Of a stretch of 64,000 nucleotides of DNA, positions 42,246-51,613 are shown in pieces (position 1 is the stretch's first letter; the number at the start of each line of letters is the position of its first letter). The DNA comes from Streptomonospora alba. GTDB lineage: Bacteria; Actinomycetota; Actinomycetes; Streptosporangiales; Streptosporangiaceae. The notes beneath the pieces were generated by a model. It saw nothing but the letters and a program-made list of their open reading frames with translations. It made no database searches and was not told the origin of the DNA. The DNA lies in NCBI RefSeq assembly GCF_000826685.1, contig NZ_JROO01000005.1, positions 83,692-147,691 on the forward strand, read 5' to 3'. Made by a program: the position numbers and the translations under genes.

Positions 42246-43655
42246 GTGGCTGTGAAAAATCCCCCGGAACGGCTCCGAGCCGCGAAGGTTCTCGGGCTGA
42301 GCCTGGTTCTCGTATCCACCTCGGCGGTGGCTTCCCCCGCCGCAGCCGAGGAAGCACCGTCGCCGGTCCCCGTCCCGCAGGTCGAGGGCCCCGTCCCGGG
42401 AACCCCACCCGGCGACCCGGAATCCGACGACATCGAAAAGACCTATCCGTTCTTCGCCTCGACCGAGAAACTGGCCGCATACGGCTACGTCGAGGAGGAG
42501 TTCTTCATTTCCGGGACCGCCGGCGTCTACGAAGGCGGCGAGACGGTTTCCGAACACCCCTACGCCACCCGCATCGTGGTGCGCCGGCCGAAGAGGGACG
42601 TCCGTTCCAACGGCACGGCGCTCCTGGAATGGCAGAACGTCTCGGCGGGCTATGACCTGGACGCGCTGTGGGCCCCCAGCGCCGAGCACATCATGCGCTC
42701 GGGCTACACCTGGGTGGGCGTGTCCGCCCAGGACGTGGGCGTCTCCCGGTTGGCGGAATGGAGCCGGACGCGCTACGGCGGCCTCGACGTCACCGACGGC
42801 GGCACGGTCGGCAACGACGAACTCTCCTACGACGTCTTCTCCCAGGCGGCGCAGGCGGTCCGCACCGGCGAAGCCGGGGTGGTGGGCCGCGTCGAGATCG
42901 ACAACGTGCTGGCGATCGGGGCCTCGCAGTCCGCGGGGCGCATGACCGTCTACTACAACGAGGTGCTGCCTTCCATCGAGCCCGTGTTCGACGGATACGG
43001 CTTCATGGTCGGCACCGCTCCCCAGGGCGACCGCCCCGAACCGGTGTTCCAGGTGAACTCCGAGACCGACGCCGCGTGGAACCCCTCGCCGCCCGACGAC
43101 ACCGGCGCCTTCCGCCTCTGGGAGGTCGCCGGTGCGGCGCACTCCGGCTGGGCCGGCCGCCACGCACGCGAGGGCGTCGAGAAGCGCGACCTCGGCGGAC
43201 AGACCGAGTTCGACTGCACCGAGCCGCCGTTCAGCCGCGTCCCGCTGCAGCACGCGCTCAACGCCTCCTACGACCACCTGGACGCGTGGACGCGCAAGGG
43301 CACACCGCCGCCGACCGCCGAGCGGATGACACGCACCGAGCAGGGCCGCCTCGCCCGCGACGAGGACGGCTTCGCCTTGGGCGGCATCCGGCTGTCCCAG
43401 GTCGAGGTGCCCACGGCGCTGAACACCGGCGCCAACGCGCCGGCGGCCGACGGCGAGACCAACCGGTTCTGCGTCCTCTTCGGCACGCACGCCCCCTACA
43501 GCGAGGAGAAGCTCGCCGAGCTGTACCCGACGCGGGGCGAGTACATCCGCTCCGTCACGAAGGTCGACAACCGCAACGTCCGCGACGGCTACATCACCCG
43601 CCGCGACGCCGCCGCCAACCGCCACGACGCCGTCTGGTCGGGAATCGGCGGCTAG
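42246..43655 (+). CDS. Secreted alpha/beta hydrolase-domain protein
   Basis: A 469-residue protein with a signal peptide (AAKVLGLSLVLVSTSAVASP). The body resembles the bacterial alpha/beta hydrolase family PF20091: EYLW-type sheet residues in GTALLEWQNVSAGYDLDALW, a nucleophile motif in AIGASQSAGRMTVYYN, and a likely catalytic His in EVAGAAHSGWAGRH. The start is GTG 42246, behind GGAAGG. It is divergent from the CE15 gene, and both are exported, so an esterase role in plant-polymer attack is reasonable. The substrate is unproven. Confidence 0.75.
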   Translation: MAVKNPPERLRAAKVLGLSLVLVSTSAVASPAAAEEAPSPVPVPQVEGPVPGTPPGDPESDDIEKTYPFFASTEKLAAYGYVEEEFFISGTAGVYEGGETVSEHPYATRIVVRRPKRDVRSNGTALLEWQNVSAGYDLDALWAPSAEHIMRSGYTWVGVSAQDVGVSRLAEWSRTRYGGLDVTDGGTVGNDELSYDVFSQAAQAVRTGEAGVVGRVEIDNVLAIGASQSAGRMTVYYNEVLPSIEPVFDGYGFMVGTAPQGDRPEPVFQVNSETDAAWNPSPPDDTGAFRLWEVAGAAHSGWAGRHAREGVEKRDLGGQTEFDCTEPPFSRVPLQHALNASYDHLDAWTRKGTPPPTAERMTRTEQGRLARDEDGFALGGIRLSQVEVPTALNTGANAPAADGETNRFCVLFGTHAPYSEEKLAELYPTRGEYIRSVTKVDNRNVRDGYITRRDAAANRHDAVWSGIGG

Positions 43656-43925
43656 CTCGGTGATCAAGCGGAGGCGGGGGAACGGTGCGGCGGGCGCGAA
43701 AGGCCCTCCGCGCCGTTCTCGGGATCGTCGTCGGCGCGGTGCGACCGAGAGCCGCGCCGACTCCAGGACGGCCTCCCGCAGCGGATCCCGCCCCTTCGCC
43801 GACCCGCCCCGGGCTCCGGCGTCCGGGAGCGGCGCCTCTAGTATCGGGGCGGACTGCAGACCGCCCCGGTTCGCTTGGGCCCGGGGGCCGGCCGGCGGTC
43901 CGACGTGCCGAGGAGGTCTCCGCCT

Positions 43926-45704
43926 GTGTTCACCACCAGACCGACGCTGCAGGGCACCTACGGTATGGCCGCCTCCACGCACTGGCTGGCCTCCGGTACG
44001 GCCATGGCCGTGCTGGAGGACGGCGGCAACGCGTTCGACGCCGCGGTGGCCGCCGGTTTCGTGCTGCAGGTCGTCGAGCCGCACCTGAACGGGCCCGCGG
44101 GCGAGGTGCCGATCGTCCTGGCCCCCGCGCACGGCCGCCCGCTGGTGCTGTGCGGCCAGGGTCCGGCGCCCGCCGGGGCGAGCATCGAGCACTACACCGG
44201 CCTGGGGCTGGAACTGGTTCCCGGCACCGGCCCGCTCGCCGCGGCCGTGCCCGGAGCGTTCGACGCCTGGATGCTGCTGCTGCGCGACCACGGCACCAAG
44301 CGCCTCGACGAGGTGCTCTCCTATGCCATCGGCTACGCCGAGCGCGGGCACCCCGCCGTGGAGCGCGTCGGCGAGACCGTCGATGCGGTGCGCGACCTGT
44401 TCGAGGACCAATGGCCCTCCTCCGCCGAGCTGTACCTGCCGGGCGGACGCCCTCCCCGCCCGGGCGCGCTGCTGCGCAACCCCGCACTCGCGGCCACCTG
44501 GCAGCGCATCGTCCGCGAGGCCCGCTCCGCCGGGCCGGGCCGTGAGACCCAGATCGACGCTGCCCGCCGCGTCTGGAGCGAGGGGTTCGTCGCCGAGGAG
44601 CTGGCCGCCTTCGCCGCCCGCCCGGTGCTGGACTCCTCGGGCGAGCGCCACTCCGGAGTGCTCAGCGGCCAGGACATGGCCTCCTTCACCGCCTCCTACG
44701 AGGAGCCGGTCACCTACGACTGGAACGGCTGGACGGTGTGCAAGGCGGGCCCGTGGAGCCAGGGCCCTGCCTTCCTGCAGCAGCTCGCGCTGCTGCCCGA
44801 CGAGCTCGACTACGGCACCCCCGAGTACGTGCACACCCTGACCGAGGGCACCAAGCTGGCCATGGCCGACCGCGAGGCCTGGTACGGCGACGCCGCCGAG
44901 GTCCCGCTCGCCGCCCTGCTCGGCGACGACTACAACGACGCCCGCCGCGCCCTCGTCGGAGAGCAGGCCTCCTATGAGGTGCGGCCGGGCAGCCCCGGCG
45001 GCCGCACACCGCGGCTGAGCAGGCACGCGCTCGCCCGCACCGCCGATGTGCCCCTCGCCGCGGGGGCGGGCGAGCCCACGGTGGGCCGCGACGGCACCAC
45101 CCGCGGCGACACCTGCCACGTCGACGTCGTCGACAGGCACGGCAACATGGTCGCGGCCACGCCCAGCGGCGGCTGGCTGCACTCCAACCCCGTGGTGCCC
45201 GCGCTGGGTTTCCCGCTCGGCACGCGCCTGCAGATGGCGTGGCTGGAACCGGGCCTGCCCAACTCGCTCACACCCGGCCGCCGCCCGCGCACCACGCTCA
45301 CGCCCTCCCTCGCGCTGCGGGGCGGCGAGCCCGTGCTGGCCTTCGGTACCCCCGGCGGCGACCAGCAGGACCAGTGGAGCCTGCACTTCTTCCTGGCGGC
45401 GGCGCTGCGCCGAACGGTGCGCGGCGGGTTCGACCTGCAGGGCGCCATCGACGCGCCCAACTGGCACACTGAGGCGTTCCCCGGTTCGTTCTACCCCCGC
45501 ACGTGGCGTCCGGGGAGCCTGACCGTCGAATCGCGCGTGGGCGAGGCCGCGATCGCCGAGCTGCGCCGACGCGGCCACGACGTCACAGTGGGCGAGGCGT
45601 GGTCGGAGGGCCGACTGAGCGCCGTCGCCCGCGACCCCGAGACCGGGGTGGTCTCGGCAGCGGCCAACCCGCGCGGCATGCAGGGTTACGCGGCGGGCCG
45701 CTGA
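43926..45704 (+). CDS. ggt: Gamma-glutamyltransferase family protein
   Basis: A 592-residue Ntn-hydrolase. AVLEDGGNAFDAAVAAGFVL and VPGAFDAWMLLLRDHG mark the large subunit. Autocleavage would occur before Thr396 in RGDTCHVDVVDRHGNMVAAT, the small-subunit start, and GTPGGDQQDQWS follows downstream. There is no obvious signal peptide, unlike many periplasmic homologues, so it may be cytoplasmic. GTG 43926 follows a GAGGAGG site. It cleaves gamma-glutamyl compounds or related acyl substrates and sits near two M20 amidohydrolase genes. A hairpin terminator follows at once. Confidence 0.87.
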   Translation: MFTTRPTLQGTYGMAASTHWLASGTAMAVLEDGGNAFDAAVAAGFVLQVVEPHLNGPAGEVPIVLAPAHGRPLVLCGQGPAPAGASIEHYTGLGLELVPGTGPLAAAVPGAFDAWMLLLRDHGTKRLDEVLSYAIGYAERGHPAVERVGETVDAVRDLFEDQWPSSAELYLPGGRPPRPGALLRNPALAATWQRIVREARSAGPGRETQIDAARRVWSEGFVAEELAAFAARPVLDSSGERHSGVLSGQDMASFTASYEEPVTYDWNGWTVCKAGPWSQGPAFLQQLALLPDELDYGTPEYVHTLTEGTKLAMADREAWYGDAAEVPLAALLGDDYNDARRALVGEQASYEVRPGSPGGRTPRLSRHALARTADVPLAAGAGEPTVGRDGTTRGDTCHVDVVDRHGNMVAATPSGGWLHSNPVVPALGFPLGTRLQMAWLEPGLPNSLTPGRRPRTTLTPSLALRGGEPVLAFGTPGGDQQDQWSLHFFLAAALRRTVRGGFDLQGAIDAPNWHTEAFPGSFYPRTWRPGSLTVESRVGEAAIAELRRRGHDVTVGEAWSEGRLSAVARDPETGVVSAAANPRGMQGYAAGR

Positions 45705-45709
45705 GCCCG

Positions 45710-45731
45710 GCGGCCGGCCTCACCCGGCCGC
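45710..45731. terminator. Bidirectional terminator between convergent genes
   Basis: GCGGCCGG and CCGGCCGC pair perfectly over a 6-base loop, 6 bases after the gamma-glutamyltransferase stop and facing the spermidine-synthase-like gene. Confidence 0.55.
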
Positions 45732-45824
45732 AACGCCGCGCCCGTCGCCGGTCCCGGTCGACGCCTTGCCCCGACCGGTGCCGCCGCTTCGGGACCGGCG
45801 GCGGGCCCACGCCCCGGAAACGGC

Positions 45825-46547
45825 TCAAGCGGGCGGCGCCGTCGCCAGGTAGACGGTGTTGGCGGCGTCGCGGTCCTGCAGCGGATTGGGGAAAACGACG
45901 ACCTCGGCGCGCACCTCGGGGAACACCTCACCCAAAACGGCCGAGAAACGCGCATCGGGCGGATCGTTGGACCACAGCGCGAAGACCCCGCCGGGGTGCA
46001 TGAAGCGCACCAGGCGACGCAGGCCCTCGGCCGAGTAGAAGTCGGCGTGGCTGTCGTTCAGCAGGTGGTTCGGTGAGTGGTCGATGTCCACCAGGACGGC
46101 GTGGAAGCGGCGCCCGGACTCATCGGGGTCGAGGCCGGTCGCGGAGTCGGTCAGCGCGAAGAAGTCGCCGTGCACCAGCCGGCAGCGCGGATCGGCGGAC
46201 AGCTCGGCCCCGGCGGGGATCAGTCCGCGCTTGTGCCACTCGATCACCTCGGGCATCGCCTCCACGACGGTCAACGAGGACACGGCGGAGTGCTCGAGGA
46301 CGGCCTGCGCGGTGAAGCCCAGGCCCAGGCCGCCCACCGCCACGTCGACGGGATCGTCGCCCGACTCGGCCAGCGCCAGTCGCGCCATCTCCACCTCGGC
46401 CGCGGTGAACATGCTGGACATCAGGAACTCGTCGCCGAGCTTGATCTCGTGGACGTCGGCGCCGAAGACCGGATCCCACCGGCGGCGCAGCACAAGCTCG
46501 CCCATCGGCGTCGAGCGCCAGTCCAGTTCCTCGAATCGAAGACCCAC
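45825..46547 (-). CDS. Spermidine-synthase-like methyltransferase-fold protein
   Basis: A 240-residue Rossmann-fold protein. The cofactor glycine loop is VAVGGLGLGFTAQAVLEH and an acidic residue follows in LTVVEAMPEVIEW. A later FHAVLVDIDHSPNHLL and PGGVFALWSNDPP resemble the spermidine synthase family. The full active-site set of true aminopropyltransferases is not evident, so it may bind decarboxylated or plain SAM for another reaction. It is transcribed alone, convergent with the gamma-glutamyltransferase. Confidence 0.75.
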   Translation of the reverse strand: MGLRFEELDWRSTPMGELVLRRRWDPVFGADVHEIKLGDEFLMSSMFTAAEVEMARLALAESGDDPVDVAVGGLGLGFTAQAVLEHSAVSSLTVVEAMPEVIEWHKRGLIPAGAELSADPRCRLVHGDFFALTDSATGLDPDESGRRFHAVLVDIDHSPNHLLNDSHADFYSAEGLRRLVRFMHPGGVFALWSNDPPDARFSAVLGEVFPEVRAEVVVFPNPLQDRDAANTVYLATAPPA

Positions 46548-46800
46548 GGCCTGCTCCCATCACGTCCGCCTGCAGAAACCGGCGGCGTTCGGGTGCCCGC
46601 AGGCGGGCGAGCGGGGTCGCGGGTGGGGCCGCGGCGCCGCGCCTGCCACGGGAACGCGCACGCCTCCGCAGCCTTCGACCCTATCCCCGCGCGGAAAAGG
46701 CTTCGGACGGCGCCGGCGCCGCACCGGCGGACCGGAACCGGCCACGGCCGGTGCGGTGCCGCCCGCGCGGCACGGCGCCGGACGCTCCCCGCCCCCGCCA

Positions 46801-47658
46801 TCACTCCGCCGGCGCCGCCTTGGGCCGGCCCAGCTGCGCGCCGCCGGCCGCGAGACCGGCCACCGTGCCCACGGTGGCGAACTCGACCCCGTAGGCCGTG
46901 ATGCGGTCCAGCCACTCCTCCAAGCGCAGCAACCGGTGCCCGCGGCCGATCACCTGAGGGTGGCAGGTCACCGTGAGCACGCCCTGCTCGGTCTCGCGCA
47001 GCATGTAGCGCAGGTCCAGCTCCCAGTCGCCGAACATCCGCTCGGCGTCGCCCAGTCCGGGCAGCGTGCGCGTGGGAGAGCTGAGGAACTCCAGGTGCGG
47101 CAGGTCGTCGAGGGTCCAGCTGACCGGCACCTCCACCAGCGGGGTCTCCTCTCCCCACCTCGCGCTCTCGGCGTCCACCCGGTCGCCGATGCGGCACCGG
47201 TAGGGGGCGTAGTCGTGGCCCATCAGACTGCTGTCGTAGCGCAGCCCGCGCTCGTTGAGCAGCGCCACCGTGTTCTCCGACAGGTCCCAGGCCGGTGCGC
47301 GGAATCCCACGGGCTCGACGCCCGCCGCTTCCCGCAGCGCCTCGACCGAGCGGTCCAAAACCGCCCGCTCGGCGTCCTCGTCCAGGGCGGCGACGTTCTC
47401 GTGGGCGTAGCCGTGCAGGGCGATCTCGTGGCCGAGGTCGCGGATCCTGCGGCACAGATCGGGGTAGGTGCGGGCGGTGTGGCCGGGCACGAACCAGGTC
47501 GCCGGCAGGCCGCGCCGCGACAGCAGGTCCAGCAGCCGCGGCACGGCCACCGCGCCGAACTCCCCGCGCGAGCGCGGTGTCGCCGACAGCTGACCGCGGT
47601 CGACCCACACCGACAGCGCGTCGAAGTCGAAGGTGAGGCAGACGTATCCGTGCGGCAT
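46801..47658 (-). CDS. Polysaccharide deacetylase-family hydrolase
   Basis: A 285-residue NodB-fold protein. The metal/catalytic motif starts CLTFDFDALSVWVD, the His pair is in EIALHGYAHENVAAL, and GFRAPAWDLSENTVALL forms the third motif. The pattern is closer to the PuuE/peptidoglycan-deacetylase-like branch than to chitin deacetylases. There is no signal peptide, so it acts in the cytoplasm. It is last in a leftward unit with an SDR and an M20 amidohydrolase (13-base gap), suggesting catabolism of an amide or ureide. Confidence 0.82.
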   Translation of the reverse strand: MPHGYVCLTFDFDALSVWVDRGQLSATPRSRGEFGAVAVPRLLDLLSRRGLPATWFVPGHTARTYPDLCRRIRDLGHEIALHGYAHENVAALDEDAERAVLDRSVEALREAAGVEPVGFRAPAWDLSENTVALLNERGLRYDSSLMGHDYAPYRCRIGDRVDAESARWGEETPLVEVPVSWTLDDLPHLEFLSSPTRTLPGLGDAERMFGDWELDLRYMLRETEQGVLTVTCHPQVIGRGHRLLRLEEWLDRITAYGVEFATVGTVAGLAAGGAQLGRPKAAPAE

Positions 47659-47671
47659 TGCGCGGCTCCCT

Positions 47672-48430
47672 TCAGGCCAGCGGGAGCGCGGCGTTTCCGG
47701 CCCCCACTCCCCCGTCGACGGCGATGGTCGTGCCGGTGATCCACTCGGCGCCCTCGGAGCACAGGTAGGCCACGGCCGAGGCGACGTCGTCGGGCACGCC
47801 GGGCCGCGGCCAGGGCCGCCCGGCCTCTACGGCCCTGACGTACTCGGCGCTGAGCGGGTTGACGTCGCTGCCGACCTCGACGAAGCCCGGGGAGACGGCG
47901 TTGGCGCGGATGCGGTGTTCGGCGAACTCCAGCGCCAGCGCCCTGGTGAGCATCGTCAGCCCGGCCTTGGAGGTGCAGTAGTGCGCCGCTCCCCGCCGCG
48001 CCCGGTCTCCGGCGCCGGAGGTGATGTTGACGATGTCGCCCGGCCGGCCCCGCTCGACCAGCGCGCGGGCGAACTCGGTGGACAGGGCGAAGGGGCCGTC
48101 GAGGTTGGTTGCGAGCACGCCCCGCCACTCGGCGTCGCTCATCTCCAGCAGCGGCCGGCTGGGATACACCCCCGCCGCGTTGACCAGTACGTCCAGCCCG
48201 TCGGCGTGTTCCCATGCCGTGCGCACGCAGGAACGGGCCGACTCGGGGTCGGCGACGTCGGCCGCGACGGTGCTGACGCGCTCGGGAGCCGCGAGCTCCT
48301 CGGCCGTCTGGGCGCATCGCGCCTCGTCGCGGTCGCTGAGCACCACCCGGGCGCCCTCGGCGAGGAACCGGCGGGCGACCGCCCTTCCGATACCGCCCGA
48401 CGCCCCGGTGACCAGCACTGTGCGACTCAC
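47672..48430 (-). CDS. Short-chain dehydrogenase/reductase
   Basis: A 252-residue classical SDR. TGASGGIGRAVARRF binds the cofactor, NAAGVYPS follows, and the active site is ITSGAGDRARRGAAHYCTSK (Ser, Tyr, Lys). The C-terminus ends with the canonical ITGTTIAVDGG. It starts at GTG 48430, overlapping the amidohydrolase stop (GTGA), so the two are translationally coupled. The substrate is unknown. Confidence 0.88.
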   Translation of the reverse strand: MSRTVLVTGASGGIGRAVARRFLAEGARVVLSDRDEARCAQTAEELAAPERVSTVAADVADPESARSCVRTAWEHADGLDVLVNAAGVYPSRPLLEMSDAEWRGVLATNLDGPFALSTEFARALVERGRPGDIVNITSGAGDRARRGAAHYCTSKAGLTMLTRALALEFAEHRIRANAVSPGFVEVGSDVNPLSAEYVRAVEAGRPWPRPGVPDDVASAVAYLCSEGAEWITGTTIAVDGGVGAGNAALPLA

Positions 48431-49779
48431 GTTTCCTCCCGTATCTCGCGGCGGTTCATGCCCCGGCGCAGTGCCAGGTACTGCGGTATGGACAAGGGCG
48501 GCGGCGACGCGCGCAGCACCCGGCGGGCCTCGCGGGCGCCGTCGCCGAGCAGGTCCACGACGGCGCCCGCGAGGTAGAGGGCGGGCTCGACGGCGGCGGC
48601 GCGGTGGTCGACGACCCGGTAGCCGGTGCTGTGATGGTCGCCCTCGGCGCCGCCGCTGTAGGGGTGGGACACGGGCATGACGTGGGCGAGGTCGCCCATG
48701 TCGGTGCAGGCGCCCAGGTGGCGGCCGCGCGCGATCGTATCCGCGCCGATGAGGGGGTGGGCGTTGCGTGCCACGACGTCGTCCAGCTCCGGTGCCGAGT
48801 CCAACGGCAGGTAGGCGAGCAGCGTGTCGATCTCCACCCGGGCGCCCAGCGCGAGCGCTCCGGCGCGGGCCGCGCGGGCGACCGCCTCGGCGGCGCGCCC
48901 CAGCCCATCGACGCTGCGGGCGCGGACCATGGTGCGCAGCGCTGCCGCGGAGGGCACCGAGCCCAGTGCGCCCGCGTCTCCGGTGATCCGGTAGTTCAGC
49001 CGCACGTCGTCGCCGTCGGGGAACGTCTCGCGCCGGGCGTCGAGGGCGTGGGCGGCCACGGTGGCGGCCTTGAGGGCGTTGACGCCCAGCCACGGGCTGG
49101 ACCCGGCGTGGGCGGAGCGTCCGGTGAAGCGGGCGCGCACGACGCAGGAACCGTTGAGGGTGTCGCCCACGGAGAAGCGCGGGCCGCCGCCGCGCCCGGT
49201 GTGGGCGAGCAGGGCCATGTCGACGTCGTCGAAGGCGCCCTGGCGCAGCAGTTCGGCCTTGCCGACGGGGAACTCGACGCGGTCGGGGCGCTCGGCGGGT
49301 GCGTCGCCGGCGTCGAGCATCGCGTCGACGTCGCCCGGTTCCTCAGCGGGGGCGGCGATCAGCGCGACGGATCCGTCGAGTTCGGCCATGACTTCGCCCA
49401 GTCCGACCGCGGCTCCGGCGATCGCTGCGATCTGGGCGTGGTGGCCGCAGGCGTGCGCCGCGCCGGTGGCGGGATCGGCCAGCGGGTGCTCGGGCAGGGT
49501 GAGCGCGTCGAGTTCGCCGACGAGCGCCACGCGCGGGCCCGCGCCGCCGTGCAGCAGGGCCTTGACCCCGGTGCGGGCGAGCCCGGTGCGCGGTCGCAGC
49601 CCCGCCTCCGCCAGCCAGGCGGCGAAGCGCTCCGCGGTGGCGTGCTCGGCGTAGCCCGGCTCGGGGCGGCGCATCAGCTCGTCGCTGAGCGCGGCGATCT
49701 CCTCGGCGCGGCGTTCGACGGCGGTGTGTACGGCCTCCTTCAGACGCGGGGCGGCGCCGCTCATGGGCGCTGCCCGCAT
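48427..49779 (-). CDS. M20 family amidohydrolase (AbgB-like)
   Basis: A 450-residue metallo-amidohydrolase. The metal-binding motif is AHACGHHAQIAAIAG, the catalytic Glu is in APAEEPGDVDAML, and a lid-domain motif is RFTGRSAHAGSSPWLG. The C-terminal GDHHSTGYRVVDHRA is close to p-aminobenzoyl-glutamate hydrolase subunit B (AbgB). An alternative start at 49764 is equally possible. It leads a three-gene unit with the SDR and the deacetylase, and is probably regulated by the PucR gene upstream. Confidence 0.83.
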   Translation of the reverse strand: MRAAPMSGAAPRLKEAVHTAVERRAEEIAALSDELMRRPEPGYAEHATAERFAAWLAEAGLRPRTGLARTGVKALLHGGAGPRVALVGELDALTLPEHPLADPATGAAHACGHHAQIAAIAGAAVGLGEVMAELDGSVALIAAPAEEPGDVDAMLDAGDAPAERPDRVEFPVGKAELLRQGAFDDVDMALLAHTGRGGGPRFSVGDTLNGSCVVRARFTGRSAHAGSSPWLGVNALKAATVAAHALDARRETFPDGDDVRLNYRITGDAGALGSVPSAAALRTMVRARSVDGLGRAAEAVARAARAGALALGARVEIDTLLAYLPLDSAPELDDVVARNAHPLIGADTIARGRHLGACTDMGDLAHVMPVSHPYSGGAEGDHHSTGYRVVDHRAAAVEPALYLAGAVVDLLGDGAREARRVLRASPPPLSIPQYLALRRGMNRREIREET

Positions 49780-49865
49780 CCGCGGGCGGACGCGCCGCCG
49801 AACGCTCCGTGCTCAGCTGGGATGATCACGGCAGCCAGTATGGGGCCGACCGGCGGCGGCGGGCC

Positions 49866-51539
49866 TCATGCCGGGCTCTGAACTTCCGGTGCGCTCCTTG
49901 TCCGCAGGTCCAAACCGGCGCGGCGCAGGCACACGGCGGCCACCAGCCGGTCGTCCGCATCGTCCAGATCGATACCGCAGATCGGCCGCATCCGGCGCAG
50001 CCGGTAGCGCAGCGTGTTGGGGTGCACGTGCAGCGCGCGCGAGGCGGCGATGACGTCGCCGAACGCGTCGAAGTAGGCCGCGAGGCTCGCGGCGTAGGAG
50101 GTGTGGTGCCGGCTGTCGTAGTCGAGCAGCCGGGGCACCGGCCCCTCGGCGAAGCGCGGGTCGGCGGCCGCCGCGTCGGCCAGCACCAGGGCGCCCGCGG
50201 CGGCACGCACCTCGTCGAGCACCGCCACGCAGGTGTGCGCGGCGCCCCGGTTGCGCAGCACCCGCAGCACCAGGTCGGCTTCGGCGAGGGAGTCGGGCGC
50301 CCTGCCGGTTTCGGGCACGACGCCGCCCAGCGCGCCCAGCACCGCGCAGCCGGCCGCGGCCGCGGCGCGGTCGAGGACCTCGCGGGCGGCTCGGGCGAGT
50401 TCGGCGCAGCCGCGCCCCTCCACTCGGCACAGCAGCACGTCCACACGCCCGCGCGAGGGCACCGGCACCGCCTCGCAGTCCAAGGCGGGCAGGTGCACGC
50501 ACAGCAGGTCGGCGAAGGCGCGTGCGTCGTGGGCCCGTTCGGCGGCGAAGACGCAGCTGAGGACGGCGCAGGGGCCGTCCACACCGATGTCCAGCCACTC
50601 CAGGGCCTCGTTCTCGGTGGTGGTTCCGGCCAGCAGGCGGCGGGCGACGGACTCGGCGGCGCGGCGGCGGGTCTGGGTGCGCACGCCCAGCCGGGACAGG
50701 TACTGACCGGCGGAGGCCGCGGCGCGGCGCAGCACCAGCGCCGCGTCCTCGGGCAGCGGGGTGTCGCGCTCGGCGACCCAGATCGACCCGAGGATCTCGT
50801 CGCCTGAGCGCACCGCCACCGCCATGCGGCGGTTGACGCCTTCCTCCGGAACGGCCGGGACGTCGACGACGTCGTCGCCGCGCCACAGCCGGCGGTAGAC
50901 GCCCTGCTCGCGCAGCCGCGCCCGGAACCAGGTCGGGCCGCGCTGGTCCAAGGCCGCCTGGCGGCGCATCGCGTCGTCGGACTCGACGAGCCGGGAGGAG
51001 GCCAGCACCTCCTGCTGCGGATTGAAGATCATGACCGAGCCGCCGACCGACTCGCACAGGGCGTTGGCGAAGACCGCGAGTTCGCGGGCGGGCGGGCCCG
51101 ACGACTCGGCGTCCAGGTCGGCCCCGGTGGTGGTGAGCAGGCCGCGCAGCTGTCCGGAGAACTGCGCCCAGCCGATGCCCGGCTCAAGGCCCAGCAGCGC
51201 GACGCCGGCGCGCCGGGCCGGCGCGCTCAGGCGCTCGCGCAGCTCGGCCGTTCCGCGTACGACCACCGCAGCGACGCCGCGCCGTGCGGCCTCCTCCAGC
51301 ACCGCCTCGGCACCACCGGTGTCGACGCCTACAGCGAGCAGCAGATCGCCGGGCCCGGCGGCGAACTCGTCGGCGGCGTCGTGGATCACGACGTCGTGGC
51401 AGCACACGTCCGCATCAGGCGCCTCGGCCCACACCGACAGCACGCTGACGCCGATGGCGTCGACGACGGTGCTCAGCGACGGCCCCTGCATGCGCCCCAC
51501 CCCCTTGTCGGAGACGACAAGTCCCGTCCCGTTCTTCAT
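49866..51539 (-). CDS. PucR family transcriptional regulator
   Basis: A 557-residue regulator with three parts: an N-terminal PucR-type ligand-sensing domain (about 20-150, including SVWAEAPDADVCCHDVVI), a GAF-like middle (ANALCESVGGSVMIFNPQQE onward), and a C-terminal PucR helix-turn-helix (ASRALHVHPNTLRYRLRRM). PucR proteins respond to purine-derived or other nitrogen metabolites. It is divergent, with a 74-base gap, from the M20 peptidase/symporter operon and upstream of the M20/SDR/deacetylase genes, so it probably controls both. GTGATCAC in the gap (51563-51570) is a candidate operator. Confidence 0.87.
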   Translation of the reverse strand: MKNGTGLVVSDKGVGRMQGPSLSTVVDAIGVSVLSVWAEAPDADVCCHDVVIHDAADEFAAGPGDLLLAVGVDTGGAEAVLEEAARRGVAAVVVRGTAELRERLSAPARRAGVALLGLEPGIGWAQFSGQLRGLLTTTGADLDAESSGPPARELAVFANALCESVGGSVMIFNPQQEVLASSRLVESDDAMRRQAALDQRGPTWFRARLREQGVYRRLWRGDDVVDVPAVPEEGVNRRMAVAVRSGDEILGSIWVAERDTPLPEDAALVLRRAAASAGQYLSRLGVRTQTRRRAAESVARRLLAGTTTENEALEWLDIGVDGPCAVLSCVFAAERAHDARAFADLLCVHLPALDCEAVPVPSRGRVDVLLCRVEGRGCAELARAAREVLDRAAAAAGCAVLGALGGVVPETGRAPDSLAEADLVLRVLRNRGAAHTCVAVLDEVRAAAGALVLADAAAADPRFAEGPVPRLLDYDSRHHTSYAASLAAYFDAFGDVIAASRALHVHPNTLRYRLRRMRPICGIDLDDADDRLVAAVCLRRAGLDLRTRSAPEVQSPA

Positions 51540-51613
51540 ACCAGCGCATCATTACAGCGCGGTGATCACTCGCCGAAACTGGCGGCCGGATATCAGCGAA
51601 GGAGGCAAGGCCC

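Noticed and set aside
40062..45578. A 1838-codon leftward frame through the CE15 gene and beyond
   Set aside because: Only the last ~540 codons encode a real protein with signal peptide and ribosome site; the rest is antisense to the hydrolase and gamma-glutamyltransferase genes.
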